From: Bacteroidales bacterium UBA5621 | Lineage (GTDB): Bacteria; Bacteroidota; Bacteroidia; Bacteroidales; VadinHA17 | Assembly (NCBI GenBank): GCA_002424525.1 | Contig: DIKJ01000150.1 | Coordinates: 12,727 to 18,238 of the forward strand | Direction: 5' to 3' | Length of the DNA: 5,512 nucleotides | Shown here: positions 1 to 5,512 of the stretch, in pieces | Position numbering within the stretch: the stretch's first letter is position 1 | Layout: each line of letters begins with the position of its first letter | Position numbers and translations under genes: made by a program | Notes under the pieces: generated by a model | Databases searched by the model: none | What the model was told of the DNA's origin: nothing | Seen by the model: only the letters and a program-made list of their open reading frames with translations

Positions 1-242
1 CTCATTCCGTAGGAGTTCCACTGAGACGCCTCAGATATTTTGCCCCTCACTATAAGGGAGAAGCTATGCGACAGTCCGCATGATGCACATGGTTCTCCTG
101 TAAGCTTTTCATGGATGCATACAACAGGATATTTATCTTTTTCCGGAGAAAAGATGGCTGAATAAGCCATTATAAGCATGATTGCCGCAGCAAAAACCAG
201 ATTGATGATCAGATACGGTTCATTTCGGATACCGGAAAGCAT
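1..242 (-). CDS. DUF2752 family membrane protein, N-terminal part (truncated by window edge)
   Basis: Translating the reverse complement from the ATG at 242 gives 80 uninterrupted codons that run off the left edge. Residues 11-31 form one hydrophobic span (LIINLVFAAAIMLIMAYSAIF). They are followed by a Cys42 and then the pattern C52-A-S-C55-G-L-S-H-S-F, a basic RGK and 'WNSYGM'. This CxxCGLxxxF...N..G layout is what I know of DUF2752, a family of small membrane proteins of unknown function, widespread in Bacteroidota and usually about 100-150 residues; roughly the last third is missing here. The start lies 13 bases after the DUF4190-like gene, which suggests co-transcription. An in-frame TTG at 263-261, overlapping the end of that gene, would add seven residues (MSKLINH); neither start has a clear ribosome binding site. 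The two cysteines of CxxC could bind metal or be redox-active, but this is inference. Confidence 0.8.
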   Translation of the reverse strand, partial: MLSGIRNEPYLIINLVFAAAIMLIMAYSAIFSPEKDKYPVVCIHEKLTGEPCASCGLSHSFSLIVRGKISEASQWNSYGM

Positions 243-255
243 ATGATTTATAAGC

Positions 256-798
256 TTACTCAATTTTCGGTACTGTGTCCCTGATCTCGTCCTTTTTCTG
301 GTCCTTCAACCCTTCAAGTTCCTCAAGCTTTTCAATCCCGTCTCTCCGGTTGGTTCCGGTATTGATCTCAATTTTATCCCCGTTGCTTTCGACCTTAATG
401 GAAATACTCGCGTCTTCAAGGTCCCTGAGAACATCCCTCCGGACATCCTGAATTATATTCTGTATATCGCCCGGCCATCTCTTTTCCGCATGCTTTGCGA
501 GCTTTCCGGTTACAAAAATCTGAGATAAGGATATCAGCGAGGCGACTACACCTATTATCAGGCCCGCCACAAGAAGGCCTCTCGGTGAGCTGTTCCTTCC
601 GGCCTGCGACAAACCTACCGAGGCAAGGACAATAGCAATTATTCCGGGAATAATTGCTATAATGCCAATGCAAGGAATAACTGCGAGTACAAAGGTTATA
701 ATTGCAGTTATAAGAGCTGCGATCCCCAGATTCTGACCTGTAAAATCACTCTTTACCTGGTCCCTGCTCTCTGCTGTATTCTTACTGAAATCTTCCAT
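256..798 (-). CDS. DUF4190-like small membrane protein with charged C-terminal tail
   Basis: A 180-residue protein of unknown function. Residues 1-23 are polar. Residues 25-64 are a long Gly/Ile/Ala-rich hydrophobic block, possibly two spans broken around IPCIG (41-45) and PG (51-52). A short SQAGRNSSPRG loop follows, then another span at 74-95. The hydrophobic-block, charged loop with RG, 'GLLVAGLIIG' order resembles DUF4190, a membrane domain of unknown role. Residues 97-180 are hydrophilic and rich in charge (for example RRDVLRDLED and EKLEELEGLKDQKKDE); they probably form helices and perhaps a short coiled coil. There is no catalytic motif. It starts with ATG 17 bases after the thioredoxin-like gene and ends 13 bases before the DUF2752 gene, so it is probably part of the same transcript. 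A DUF4190/DUF2752 pair is, from memory, a recurring arrangement in Bacteroidota. Family assignment is moderate; that the gene is real is near certain. Confidence 0.8.
   Translation of the reverse strand: MEDFSKNTAESRDQVKSDFTGQNLGIAALITAIITFVLAVIPCIGIIAIIPGIIAIVLASVGLSQAGRNSSPRGLLVAGLIIGVVASLISLSQIFVTGKLAKHAEKRWPGDIQNIIQDVRRDVLRDLEDASISIKVESNGDKIEINTGTNRRDGIEKLEELEGLKDQKKDEIRDTVPKIE
632..660. repeat. Perfect 14-base inverted repeat with a 1-base centre, inside the DUF4190-like gene
   Basis: The left arm at 632-645 (ATAGCAATTATTCC) is the exact reverse complement of 647-660, with G646 at the centre. The flanking bases (631 and 661, both A) do not continue the pairing. On the coding strand it covers residues 47-56, I-A-I-I-P-G-I-I-A-I, itself nearly symmetrical about P-G. 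The symmetry may be a by-product of the repetitive membrane segment, but every wobble base also matches. The 1-base centre means the innermost pairs could not close in RNA, so any mRNA hairpin would have a small loop and a mostly A/U stem. A cruciform or protein-binding site is conceivable but unsupported. Confidence 0.85.
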
Positions 799-815
799 GG
801 TATTGTCGGTATTTG

Positions 816-1382
816 TTATTTCTGATTACCTGTGAGAATATTTAACATATCCTGCTCTAAAGACGTTACAGGATTTTCAATGATGCGTCCGGTCTCAATA
901 TTATTTTTGCTGATAATAAATGTCGGGACCCGCTCGATATTAAGCTTTTCGTAGTCTCCTACCGGGGCGATTTTGGTATTGTCCACTCCGATAAACTCAA
1001 GACTGCCTTCCGGGAAGCCCCAGCTTTCCATGATTCTCATGAACCTCGGAACCTCCCGCCTGCTGTCGGGACACCAGGTTCCCAGGACGATCAGGATTGA
1101 AAGATCATCTGTACTTATTGCTTTCAACTTGTTAACAACTTCATCAGCAGCACGGTAATTGTTAAATTCGTCCCTGTACCATTCAGAATGGGGAAAACGT
1201 GTCATCTGAAGGGGGTTAACGTAACCCAGGAGCCAGGTTGACTGCTCTGAGAAATTGAGAGCCGGCTCAGGATCGGCGGCCGGTTCTGCGGCGACAGGAG
1301 GTTCAGTAACAAGAGCCTGTTTGGTTTTACAACCACCGGCTGTAAATATCAAAATCAGAAAAAGGATAATAATTTTCTTCAT
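816..1382 (-). CDS. Thioredoxin-fold lipoprotein with CxxS active site
   Basis: A 188-residue exported protein. It opens with a lipoprotein signal: KK, a hydrophobic stretch (IIILFLILIFTAG) and the lipobox AGGC, giving lipidated Cys18. An Ala/Pro/Glu-rich tether follows (about 25-41), then a thioredoxin-like domain at about 75-188. The active-site region reads GTWCPDSRREVPRF, with Trp103, Cys104 and Ser107, so the second cysteine of the usual CxxC is a serine. The cis-proline loop is VPTF (Pro153). Such WCxDS proteins occur in Bacteroidota as 'thioredoxin family protein'. A single active-site cysteine rules out ordinary dithiol reduction, but would allow mixed-disulfide, isomerase-like or glutaredoxin-like monothiol chemistry; the substrate is unknown. 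I chose the ATG at 1382 over the TTG one codon upstream. It lies 34 bases after zupT and 17 bases before the DUF4190-like gene. Lacking QxR/K after Cys18 (KTKQ follows), its final membrane cannot be decided by eye. Confidence 0.88.
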   Translation of the reverse strand: MKKIIILFLILIFTAGGCKTKQALVTEPPVAAEPAADPEPALNFSEQSTWLLGYVNPLQMTRFPHSEWYRDEFNNYRAADEVVNKLKAISTDDLSILIVLGTWCPDSRREVPRFMRIMESWGFPEGSLEFIGVDNTKIAPVGDYEKLNIERVPTFIISKNNIETGRIIENPVTSLEQDMLNILTGNQK

Positions 1383-1416
1383 CAATCTGTTTTTCGGAAT
1401 GCAAATTACAAAATAT

Positions 1417-2295
1417 TCAGATAAATAACAGCAGGCTTACAGCCATTACAGCCATTCCACCCACCAGACCATAGATTGAGTAGTGGTGTTCACCGTATTC
1501 CTCTGCAGCCGGTAATAGCTCATCAACTGAGATGAACACCATAATTCCGGCCACAGCTGCAAACAGCACACCAAAGACCATGTCGCTCATGAACGGCATT
1601 AGTATCAGATAACCGACAACCGCACCCAGCGGCTCTGCCAGGCCTGACAGAAAGGAGTAAGAGAAAGCCTTCTTTCTGCTTCCCGTGGCATAGTAAATAG
1701 GAACCGAGACCGCGATCCCCTCTGGTATATTATGTATTGCGATAGCCACAGCTATTACTATTCCAAGCCCCGGATCGGTTAACGCGACGGTAAATGTTGC
1801 AAGTCCTTCGGGAAAGTTATGTATTGCAATAGCAAGAGCAGTAAAAACCCCCAATCGTTTCAGCCTGTGTTTATCCGGAGCGGTTTTACTGATATTCATT
1901 TCCTCGATCCGTTTCATTTCATGAGGGTTTTCCGCTGCGGGGATAAACTTGTCTATCAATGCTATAAACAGCATCCCGCCAAAGAAGGCAGCTGCAGTGA
2001 CCCAGTTTCCCGGAATATAACCCATGTCAGCCGCCAGCGTCTCTCTCGCTTTAGTCAGAATCTCCACAAAGGAGACATAGATCATTACTCCGGCTGAGAA
2101 ACCAAGGGAGACCGAAAGGAATCTGATATTGGTCCTGCGTGCCAGCAGTGCAATGACGCTTCCGATCCCTGTGGAGAGGCCTGCAAACAGGGTAAGTCCA
2201 AAGGCAAAAAGAAGATTCCCCTTATCAGGAACGAAGTTCTGTGCCTGAGCCCAGAGGGGTACAATATTCAATATTAGGATATTTACTGACGGCAT
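1417..2295 (-). CDS. zupT: ZIP-family divalent metal transporter, ZupT type
   Basis: A 292-residue inner-membrane protein of the ZIP family, which moves zinc and, in some members such as E. coli ZupT, iron, manganese or cobalt into the cytoplasm. Eight hydrophobic spans can be drawn at about 28-51, 57-79, 98-119, 147-170, 177-200, 211-233, 236-257 and 271-291. The two signature metal-site motifs are intact: HNFPEG at 159-164 in span 4 and HNIPEG at 188-193 in span 5. Other family matches are SLGFSAG (63-69), ATGS (203-206), SGLAE (217-221) and SVDELLP (256-262). The cytoplasmic loop between spans 3 and 4 (about 120-146) is charged but has only two histidines. It is about 35 residues longer than E. 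coli ZupT, mainly through an N-terminal stretch (1-27) and the 3-4 loop. The ATG is fixed by an in-frame TAG two codons upstream. Metal specificity cannot be read from sequence. No Zur-type operator was recognised in the 51-base upstream gap. Confidence 0.95.
   Translation of the reverse strand: MPSVNILILNIVPLWAQAQNFVPDKGNLLFAFGLTLFAGLSTGIGSVIALLARRTNIRFLSVSLGFSAGVMIYVSFVEILTKARETLAADMGYIPGNWVTAAAFFGGMLFIALIDKFIPAAENPHEMKRIEEMNISKTAPDKHRLKRLGVFTALAIAIHNFPEGLATFTVALTDPGLGIVIAVAIAIHNIPEGIAVSVPIYYATGSRKKAFSYSFLSGLAEPLGAVVGYLILMPFMSDMVFGVLFAAVAGIMVFISVDELLPAAEEYGEHHYSIYGLVGGMAVMAVSLLLFI
1730..1833. repeat. Pair of 17-base direct repeats encoding the two ZIP metal-site helices
   Basis: TTATGTATTGCGATAGC (1730-1746) and TTATGTATTGCAATAGC (1817-1833) differ at one base and lie 87 bases, or exactly 29 codons, apart. 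On the coding strand each encodes A-I-A-I-H-N, the lead-in to HNIPEG and HNFPEG. ZIP proteins carry this pair of related helices, so the repeat reflects the fold; the near identity at DNA level, including third positions, is higher than the protein requires. Confidence 0.75.
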
Positions 2296-2346
2296 CTGCT
2301 AGTTTAACGAATAAATCTGTATGTCCTCCTGAACAAATATTATCTT
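2296..2346 (-). promoter_or_regulatory. mutB-zupT intergenic gap with a misplaced AGGAGG motif
   Basis: This is the longest gap in the window. On the minus strand it contains a consensus Shine-Dalgarno AGGAGG (2330-2325), but 29 bases separate it from the zupT ATG, far more than the usual 5-9. Eight bases after it, in the zupT frame, is an ATT codon followed by TAT TCG TTA AAC TAG, with the stop one codon before the zupT ATG. AGGAGG might serve a tiny leader peptide from a rare ATT start, help load ribosomes at a distance, or be chance. Upstream is GATAATATTTG (2344-2334), one base off the Bacteroidota -7 consensus TAnnTTTG in spacing and without a clear -33 element. No hairpin terminator for mutB is visible. 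Confidence 0.35.
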
Positions 2347-4503
2347 TCAATGAAACATCTGAAGCATAATTCTCAGGATCTGCCCTGCGGCCCCCGATAC
2401 TGAGGTACCGGGTCCGAATATCGCTGTAACTCCTGCATCGTACAGGAACCTGTAATCGCGGGGAGGGATCACTCCGCCCGCTACAACAAGGATATCTTCC
2501 CTGCCCAGTCTCTTTAATTCAGCTATAACCTGGGGTATAAGAGTTTTATGGCCGGCAGCCAGGCTTGATATGCCAAGCACATGAACATCATTCTCGACTG
2601 CCTGCCTTGCCGCCTCTTCGGGCGTCTGAAACAGAGGACCTATATCCACATCAAATCCGATGTCGGCATATCCGGTCGACACGACTTTTGCTCCCCTGTC
2701 ATGGCCATCCTGGCCTATCTTCGCTATCATTATCCTGGGCTGGCGCCCCTCCTTTTCAGCGAACCTTGCAACAAGCGCCCTGGCTTCCTCAAAGTCCTTA
2801 TCCGATTTATTCTCTGAAGAATATACTCCTGATATTGTTTTTATCACTGCTTTATACCTCCCGGTTATTTTTTCACATGCATAAGTTATCTCACCGAGGG
2901 TTGCACGTTTTTCTGCGGCAATCACTGCTGCCTCGAGAAGGTTCCCCTTACCGGTCGCCGCACATTCGGTGATCGCGGCAAGAGCGGCACTGCACTCAGC
3001 CTCATTTCTCTCTTCCCTCAGTTTAGCCAGCCTCCTGATCTGTGCCTGGCGCACAGCGCTGTTATCCACTTCGAGTGTTTCGAGGGGCTCCTCACTTTCC
3101 GGCCTGTATCTGTTGGTCCCGACAATTATCTGAGCGCCCGAGTCGATCCTCGCCTGCGCCCTTGCAGAAGCCTCCTCGATCCTCATTTTCGGGATTCCCG
3201 ATTCTATGGCTTTAGCCATCCCTCCAAGGTTCTCAATCTCCTCAATAAGATCCCATGCACGCCTGGCTATCCCGCTTGTCAGGCTCTCGACATAATATGA
3301 ACCCGCCCAGGGGTCTATTGATCTGCAAACCGACGTCTCTGCCTGAATATATAGCTGAGTGTTGCGGGCAATACGGGCCGAAAAATCGGTGGGAAGGGCA
3401 AGGGCCTCGTCAAGTGCGTTGGTATGCAGGCTCTGGGTATGGCCAAGCACTGCGGCCATCGCCTCTATACAGGTCCTGCCGACATTATTGAAAGGATCCT
3501 GCTCCGTAAGGCTCCATCCGGAGGTCTGGCAGTGGGTCCTGAGAGCAAGACTTTTAGGATTGCGGGGATTGAACTGCCTGACTATCTTTGCCCACAGCAT
3601 TCTTGCCGCCCTCATCTTTGCTATCTCCATAAAGTGATTCATGCCGATGGCCCAGAAAAATGAGAGCCTGGGGGCAAAGGAGTCAATATCAAGACCGGCA
3701 TTAATGCCGGTGCGCAGATATTCAAGCCCGTCAGCAAGGGTATATGCCAGCTCCAGGTCGCAGGTGGCTCCAGCTTCCTGCATATGATAACCCGAAATGC
3801 TTATCGAATTGAAATTGGGCATCCTGGCTGAGGTATACCTGAAAATGTCGGCAATTATCCTCATGGAGAATTCAGGTGGATAGATATAGGTGTTCCTTAC
3901 CATGAACTCCTTCAGGATATCGTTCTGGATGGTACCGGTGAGCTGTTCCGTCTTAACTCCCTGTTCGAGTGCGGCAACAATGTAGAAAGCCATTACCGGC
4001 AGTACGGCACCGCTCATGGTCATCGAGACTGACATTTTATCCAGGGGGATCTGATCAAAAAGGATTTTCATATCGAGGACAGAATCGACTGCGACACCCG
4101 CTTTGCCGACATCTCCCGTAACTCTCTCATGATCAGAATCGTATCCTCTGTGCGTAGGCAGGTCAAAAGCCACCGACAACCCTTTCTGGCCTGAAGCAAG
4201 GTTCCGCCTGTAAAATGCATTTGACTCCTCTGCTGTCGAGAAGCCGGCATATTGCCTTATGGTCCAGGGCTGGAGAGTGTACATGGCCGGGTAGGGTCCC
4301 CGGAGAAATGGCGGGATCCCGGCTGCAAAATCAAGATGCTCCATACCTTTCAGGTCCTCGTTGCTGTAAGCGCTTTTTACAGGTATGCCTTCAGCAGCTA
4401 CCCACTCTCTGACATCCGTCTCACTTCTTTTGTCCGGCCCTGTTATAGCCGCTGAAAGGTCTTTAAGGTCACTGTATCTGAATTTCGGTCTCATAATGCT
4501 CAT
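2347..4503 (-). CDS. mutB: Methylmalonyl-CoA mutase large (catalytic, B12-binding) subunit
   Basis: A complete 718-residue subunit that uses adenosylcobalamin to interconvert succinyl-CoA and (R)-methylmalonyl-CoA in the cytoplasm, part of propionate formation or breakdown. The N-terminal substrate-binding barrel and linker cover about 30-560; the C-terminal cobalamin domain about 588-715. By alignment from memory with the Propionibacterium enzyme, the active-site residues are present: Tyr85 (YAGFST), Gln193 (TIQND), Arg203 (MVRNTY) and Tyr239-His240 (SGYHMQEAG). Tyr85 with Arg203 favours methylmalonyl-CoA over isobutyryl-CoA mutase. The cobalamin signature DxHxxG is DGHDRG at 599-604, with His601 as the lower cobalt ligand; SxL is Ser646-Leu648 and GG is 676-677. 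Length is normal for the family (about 710-730). It starts 4 bases after the mutA stop, indicating translational coupling; a second ATG three codons in ([10 protein letters not shown]) is an alternative start. E. coli calls the single-chain homologue scpA. The usual downstream chaperone GTPase gene (meaB/argK) is absent here; zupT follows instead. Confidence 0.98.
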   Translation of the reverse strand: MSIMRPKFRYSDLKDLSAAITGPDKRSETDVREWVAAEGIPVKSAYSNEDLKGMEHLDFAAGIPPFLRGPYPAMYTLQPWTIRQYAGFSTAEESNAFYRRNLASGQKGLSVAFDLPTHRGYDSDHERVTGDVGKAGVAVDSVLDMKILFDQIPLDKMSVSMTMSGAVLPVMAFYIVAALEQGVKTEQLTGTIQNDILKEFMVRNTYIYPPEFSMRIIADIFRYTSARMPNFNSISISGYHMQEAGATCDLELAYTLADGLEYLRTGINAGLDIDSFAPRLSFFWAIGMNHFMEIAKMRAARMLWAKIVRQFNPRNPKSLALRTHCQTSGWSLTEQDPFNNVGRTCIEAMAAVLGHTQSLHTNALDEALALPTDFSARIARNTQLYIQAETSVCRSIDPWAGSYYVESLTSGIARRAWDLIEEIENLGGMAKAIESGIPKMRIEEASARAQARIDSGAQIIVGTNRYRPESEEPLETLEVDNSAVRQAQIRRLAKLREERNEAECSAALAAITECAATGKGNLLEAAVIAAEKRATLGEITYACEKITGRYKAVIKTISGVYSSENKSDKDFEEARALVARFAEKEGRQPRIMIAKIGQDGHDRGAKVVSTGYADIGFDVDIGPLFQTPEEAARQAVENDVHVLGISSLAAGHKTLIPQVIAELKRLGREDILVVAGGVIPPRDYRFLYDAGVTAIFGPGTSVSGAAGQILRIMLQMFH

Positions 4504-4507
4504 CAGA

Positions 4508-5512
4508 TTAATGTCCGGTCCCTGGTTTGGTGTTATTGCGCTCCTGACTCACAGCTTCTTCTGCTCTCGATTTTTCAGCATCCAATGCTCCCCTCGACAA
4601 CCTCAACGGGCGTACCGTCAGATCATCAGCTTTCATATTGCTTTCCGCAACCAGGGCTTCAAAGAGTGATAGCGCGATCATTTCATTGGGATCAGGGAAA
4701 TGGTTAACCCCCAGAACAAGCTCTCTGCCATTCAAAATATCATCTTTATGCTTCCCGGCCCTCTCTTCCACTCTTTCCTGGATGATTCCTTCCTTCAGTA
4801 CAGATAAAAATCCCCCCTTCGCTTCAACCTCAAGAAAAAGTTTCCAGGCTTGTTCAGCTACCAGGTTTGTCAGGTTCCCGATATAGTAGGATCCTGCCGA
4901 AGGATCGGCTGTCTTGTCAAAGAAAGCCTCCTCCCTGAGAATGAGCTGCTGGTTACGGGCTATCCTTTCAGCAAACTCTTCAGGCTTGCTGAATGCACTG
5001 TTGAAGGGGCTGACAGTAAGGGAATCCGCCCCGCCGATCACCGACGACATCGCTTCGGTCTGAGTCCTCAGCATATTGACATAGGGATCATAAATGGTTT
5101 TGTTCCATCCGGTGGTTTCACAATGGATCACAGCTTCAGGGATATCGCTGTTGTCATCGATGAATCCCTTAATGATGACCGGCCACAATATCCTCGAAGC
5201 CCGCAATTTGGCAATCTCCATAAAATATTCTGATCCCGTACCGAACCCGAGCCTGATTCTGGATGCCGCGAAGACTGGATCAATACCCCTGGCGGTAAGC
5301 TGCGACAAATATTCACAAACCATCGACATGGTGTATGCAAGCTCCTGAACAATTCCTGCTCCGGCATTCCTGAAATTGAGGCCGTTCACATGGATAACAC
5401 GGTAAGACGGAAGTACCGCGGAATCTTTTACCAGCAGGGCCAGGTAATCGAAGCCAGCTTCCGCGGGAATGCATAACGTGCCGTTGATCATCAGCCTGCC
5501 CGCAGGGTCGGT
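4508..5512 (-). CDS. mutA: Methylmalonyl-CoA mutase small (non-catalytic) subunit, C-terminal part (5' end outside window)
   Basis: The reading frame is open to the right edge and shows the last 334 residues. An ATG at 5491 is internal: the frame continues upstream as TDPAGRL, typical of MutA. The fragment aligns with the barrel of MutB next door: [13 protein letters not shown] matches [33 protein letters not shown] matches the [17 protein letters not shown] region, and [24 protein letters not shown] and RPLRLSRGA also match. The catalytic Tyr-His of MutB is Leu-Asn here (codons 5380-5375), as expected for the non-catalytic partner of the heterodimer. The protein stops about 30 residues after RPLRLSRGA, with no degenerate cobalamin-like C-terminal domain; the Propionibacterium MutA (638 residues) has one. 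mutB begins 4 bases later, so no remnant can be hidden between. With a usual N-terminus the whole protein would be roughly 450-480 residues (estimate). From memory, similarly short small subunits are annotated in some Bacteroidota. Confidence 0.95.
   Translation of the reverse strand, partial: TDPAGRLMINGTLCIPAEAGFDYLALLVKDSAVLPSYRVIHVNGLNFRNAGAGIVQELAYTMSMVCEYLSQLTARGIDPVFAASRIRLGFGTGSEYFMEIAKLRASRILWPVIIKGFIDDNSDIPEAVIHCETTGWNKTIYDPYVNMLRTQTEAMSSVIGGADSLTVSPFNSAFSKPEEFAERIARNQQLILREEAFFDKTADPSAGSYYIGNLTNLVAEQAWKLFLEVEAKGGFLSVLKEGIIQERVEERAGKHKDDILNGRELVLGVNHFPDPNEMIALSLFEALVAESNMKADDLTVRPLRLSRGALDAEKSRAEEAVSQERNNTKPGTGH

Noticed and set aside
416..673. Minus-strand 85-codon frame overlapping the DUF4190-like gene
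   Set aside because: It is in another frame of the same strand, and the membrane-protein frame covering it has clear hydrophobic structure.
695..713. Repeated GTTATAA (695-701 and 707-713)
   Set aside because: Short, AT-rich and explained by repeated Ile/Thr/Ala codons of the membrane segment.
1383..1385. TTG start giving the lipoprotein one extra residue
   Set aside because: An ATG is the very next codon and gives a normal lipoprotein signal; no ribosome binding site favours TTG.
2334..2344. GATAATATTTG as a Bacteroidota -7 promoter element for zupT
   Set aside because: The spacing between TA and TTTG is three bases, not two, and no TTTG-type -33 element is found at the proper distance; too weak to call.
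2565..2972. Plus-strand reading frame of 135 codons, the longest of several opposite mutB
   Set aside because: It lies entirely antisense to the well-conserved mutB, resembles no family I know, and the composition is that of a shadow frame.
4850..5233. Plus-strand reading frame of 127 codons opposite mutA
   Set aside because: Antisense to conserved MutA coding sequence with no recognisable motif; a shadow frame.
5489..5491. ATG at 5491 as the true start of mutA
   Set aside because: The frame stays open to the window edge with MutA-like residues (TDPAGRL), and a protein starting here would lack the N-terminal part of the barrel.

Overview
The window looks like a chromosomal segment from a bacterium of the phylum Bacteroidota. 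The clues are a two-subunit methylmalonyl-CoA mutase with a short small subunit, a lipoprotein thioredoxin-fold protein with a WCPDS motif, and a DUF4190-like membrane protein next to a DUF2752 protein. Start codons generally lack strong Shine-Dalgarno sequences, which also fits. The species cannot be named from the sequence. Every gene I can support is on the minus strand, so transcription runs from high to low coordinates. I found no RNA gene, mobile element, CRISPR array or convincing terminator.

Layout in transcription order: (1) 5512-4508, 3' part of mutA, the non-catalytic small subunit of methylmalonyl-CoA mutase, cut by the window edge. (2) 4503-2347, mutB, the complete B12-binding catalytic large subunit. 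(3) 2295-1417, zupT, a ZIP-family divalent metal transporter. (4) 1382-816, a lipoprotein with a thioredoxin fold and a monothiol CxxS active site. (5) 798-256, a DUF4190-like membrane protein with a charged C-terminal tail. (6) 242-1, the N-terminal 80 residues of a DUF2752 membrane protein, cut by the left edge; this gene was found by translating the reverse complement of the left end by hand.

The gaps between genes are 4, 51, 34, 17 and 13 bases, and none contains an obvious terminator hairpin. The six genes could therefore be read from one transcript, although the 51-base gap before zupT could hold a second start point. MutA and MutB form one enzyme that interconverts succinyl-CoA and methylmalonyl-CoA in propionate metabolism. 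The remaining genes act at the membrane or envelope: metal uptake, a thioredoxin-like lipoprotein and two small membrane proteins of unknown function. Their link to the mutase is positional only.

The points most worth a second look are the small mutase subunit that ends without the usual C-terminal domain, a perfect 14-base inverted repeat inside the DUF4190-like gene, the uncharacterised CxxS lipoprotein/DUF4190/DUF2752 cluster, and a strong AGGAGG motif that sits too far from the zupT start codon. No clearly new biological system is evident; most of the window is recognisable metabolism and transport.
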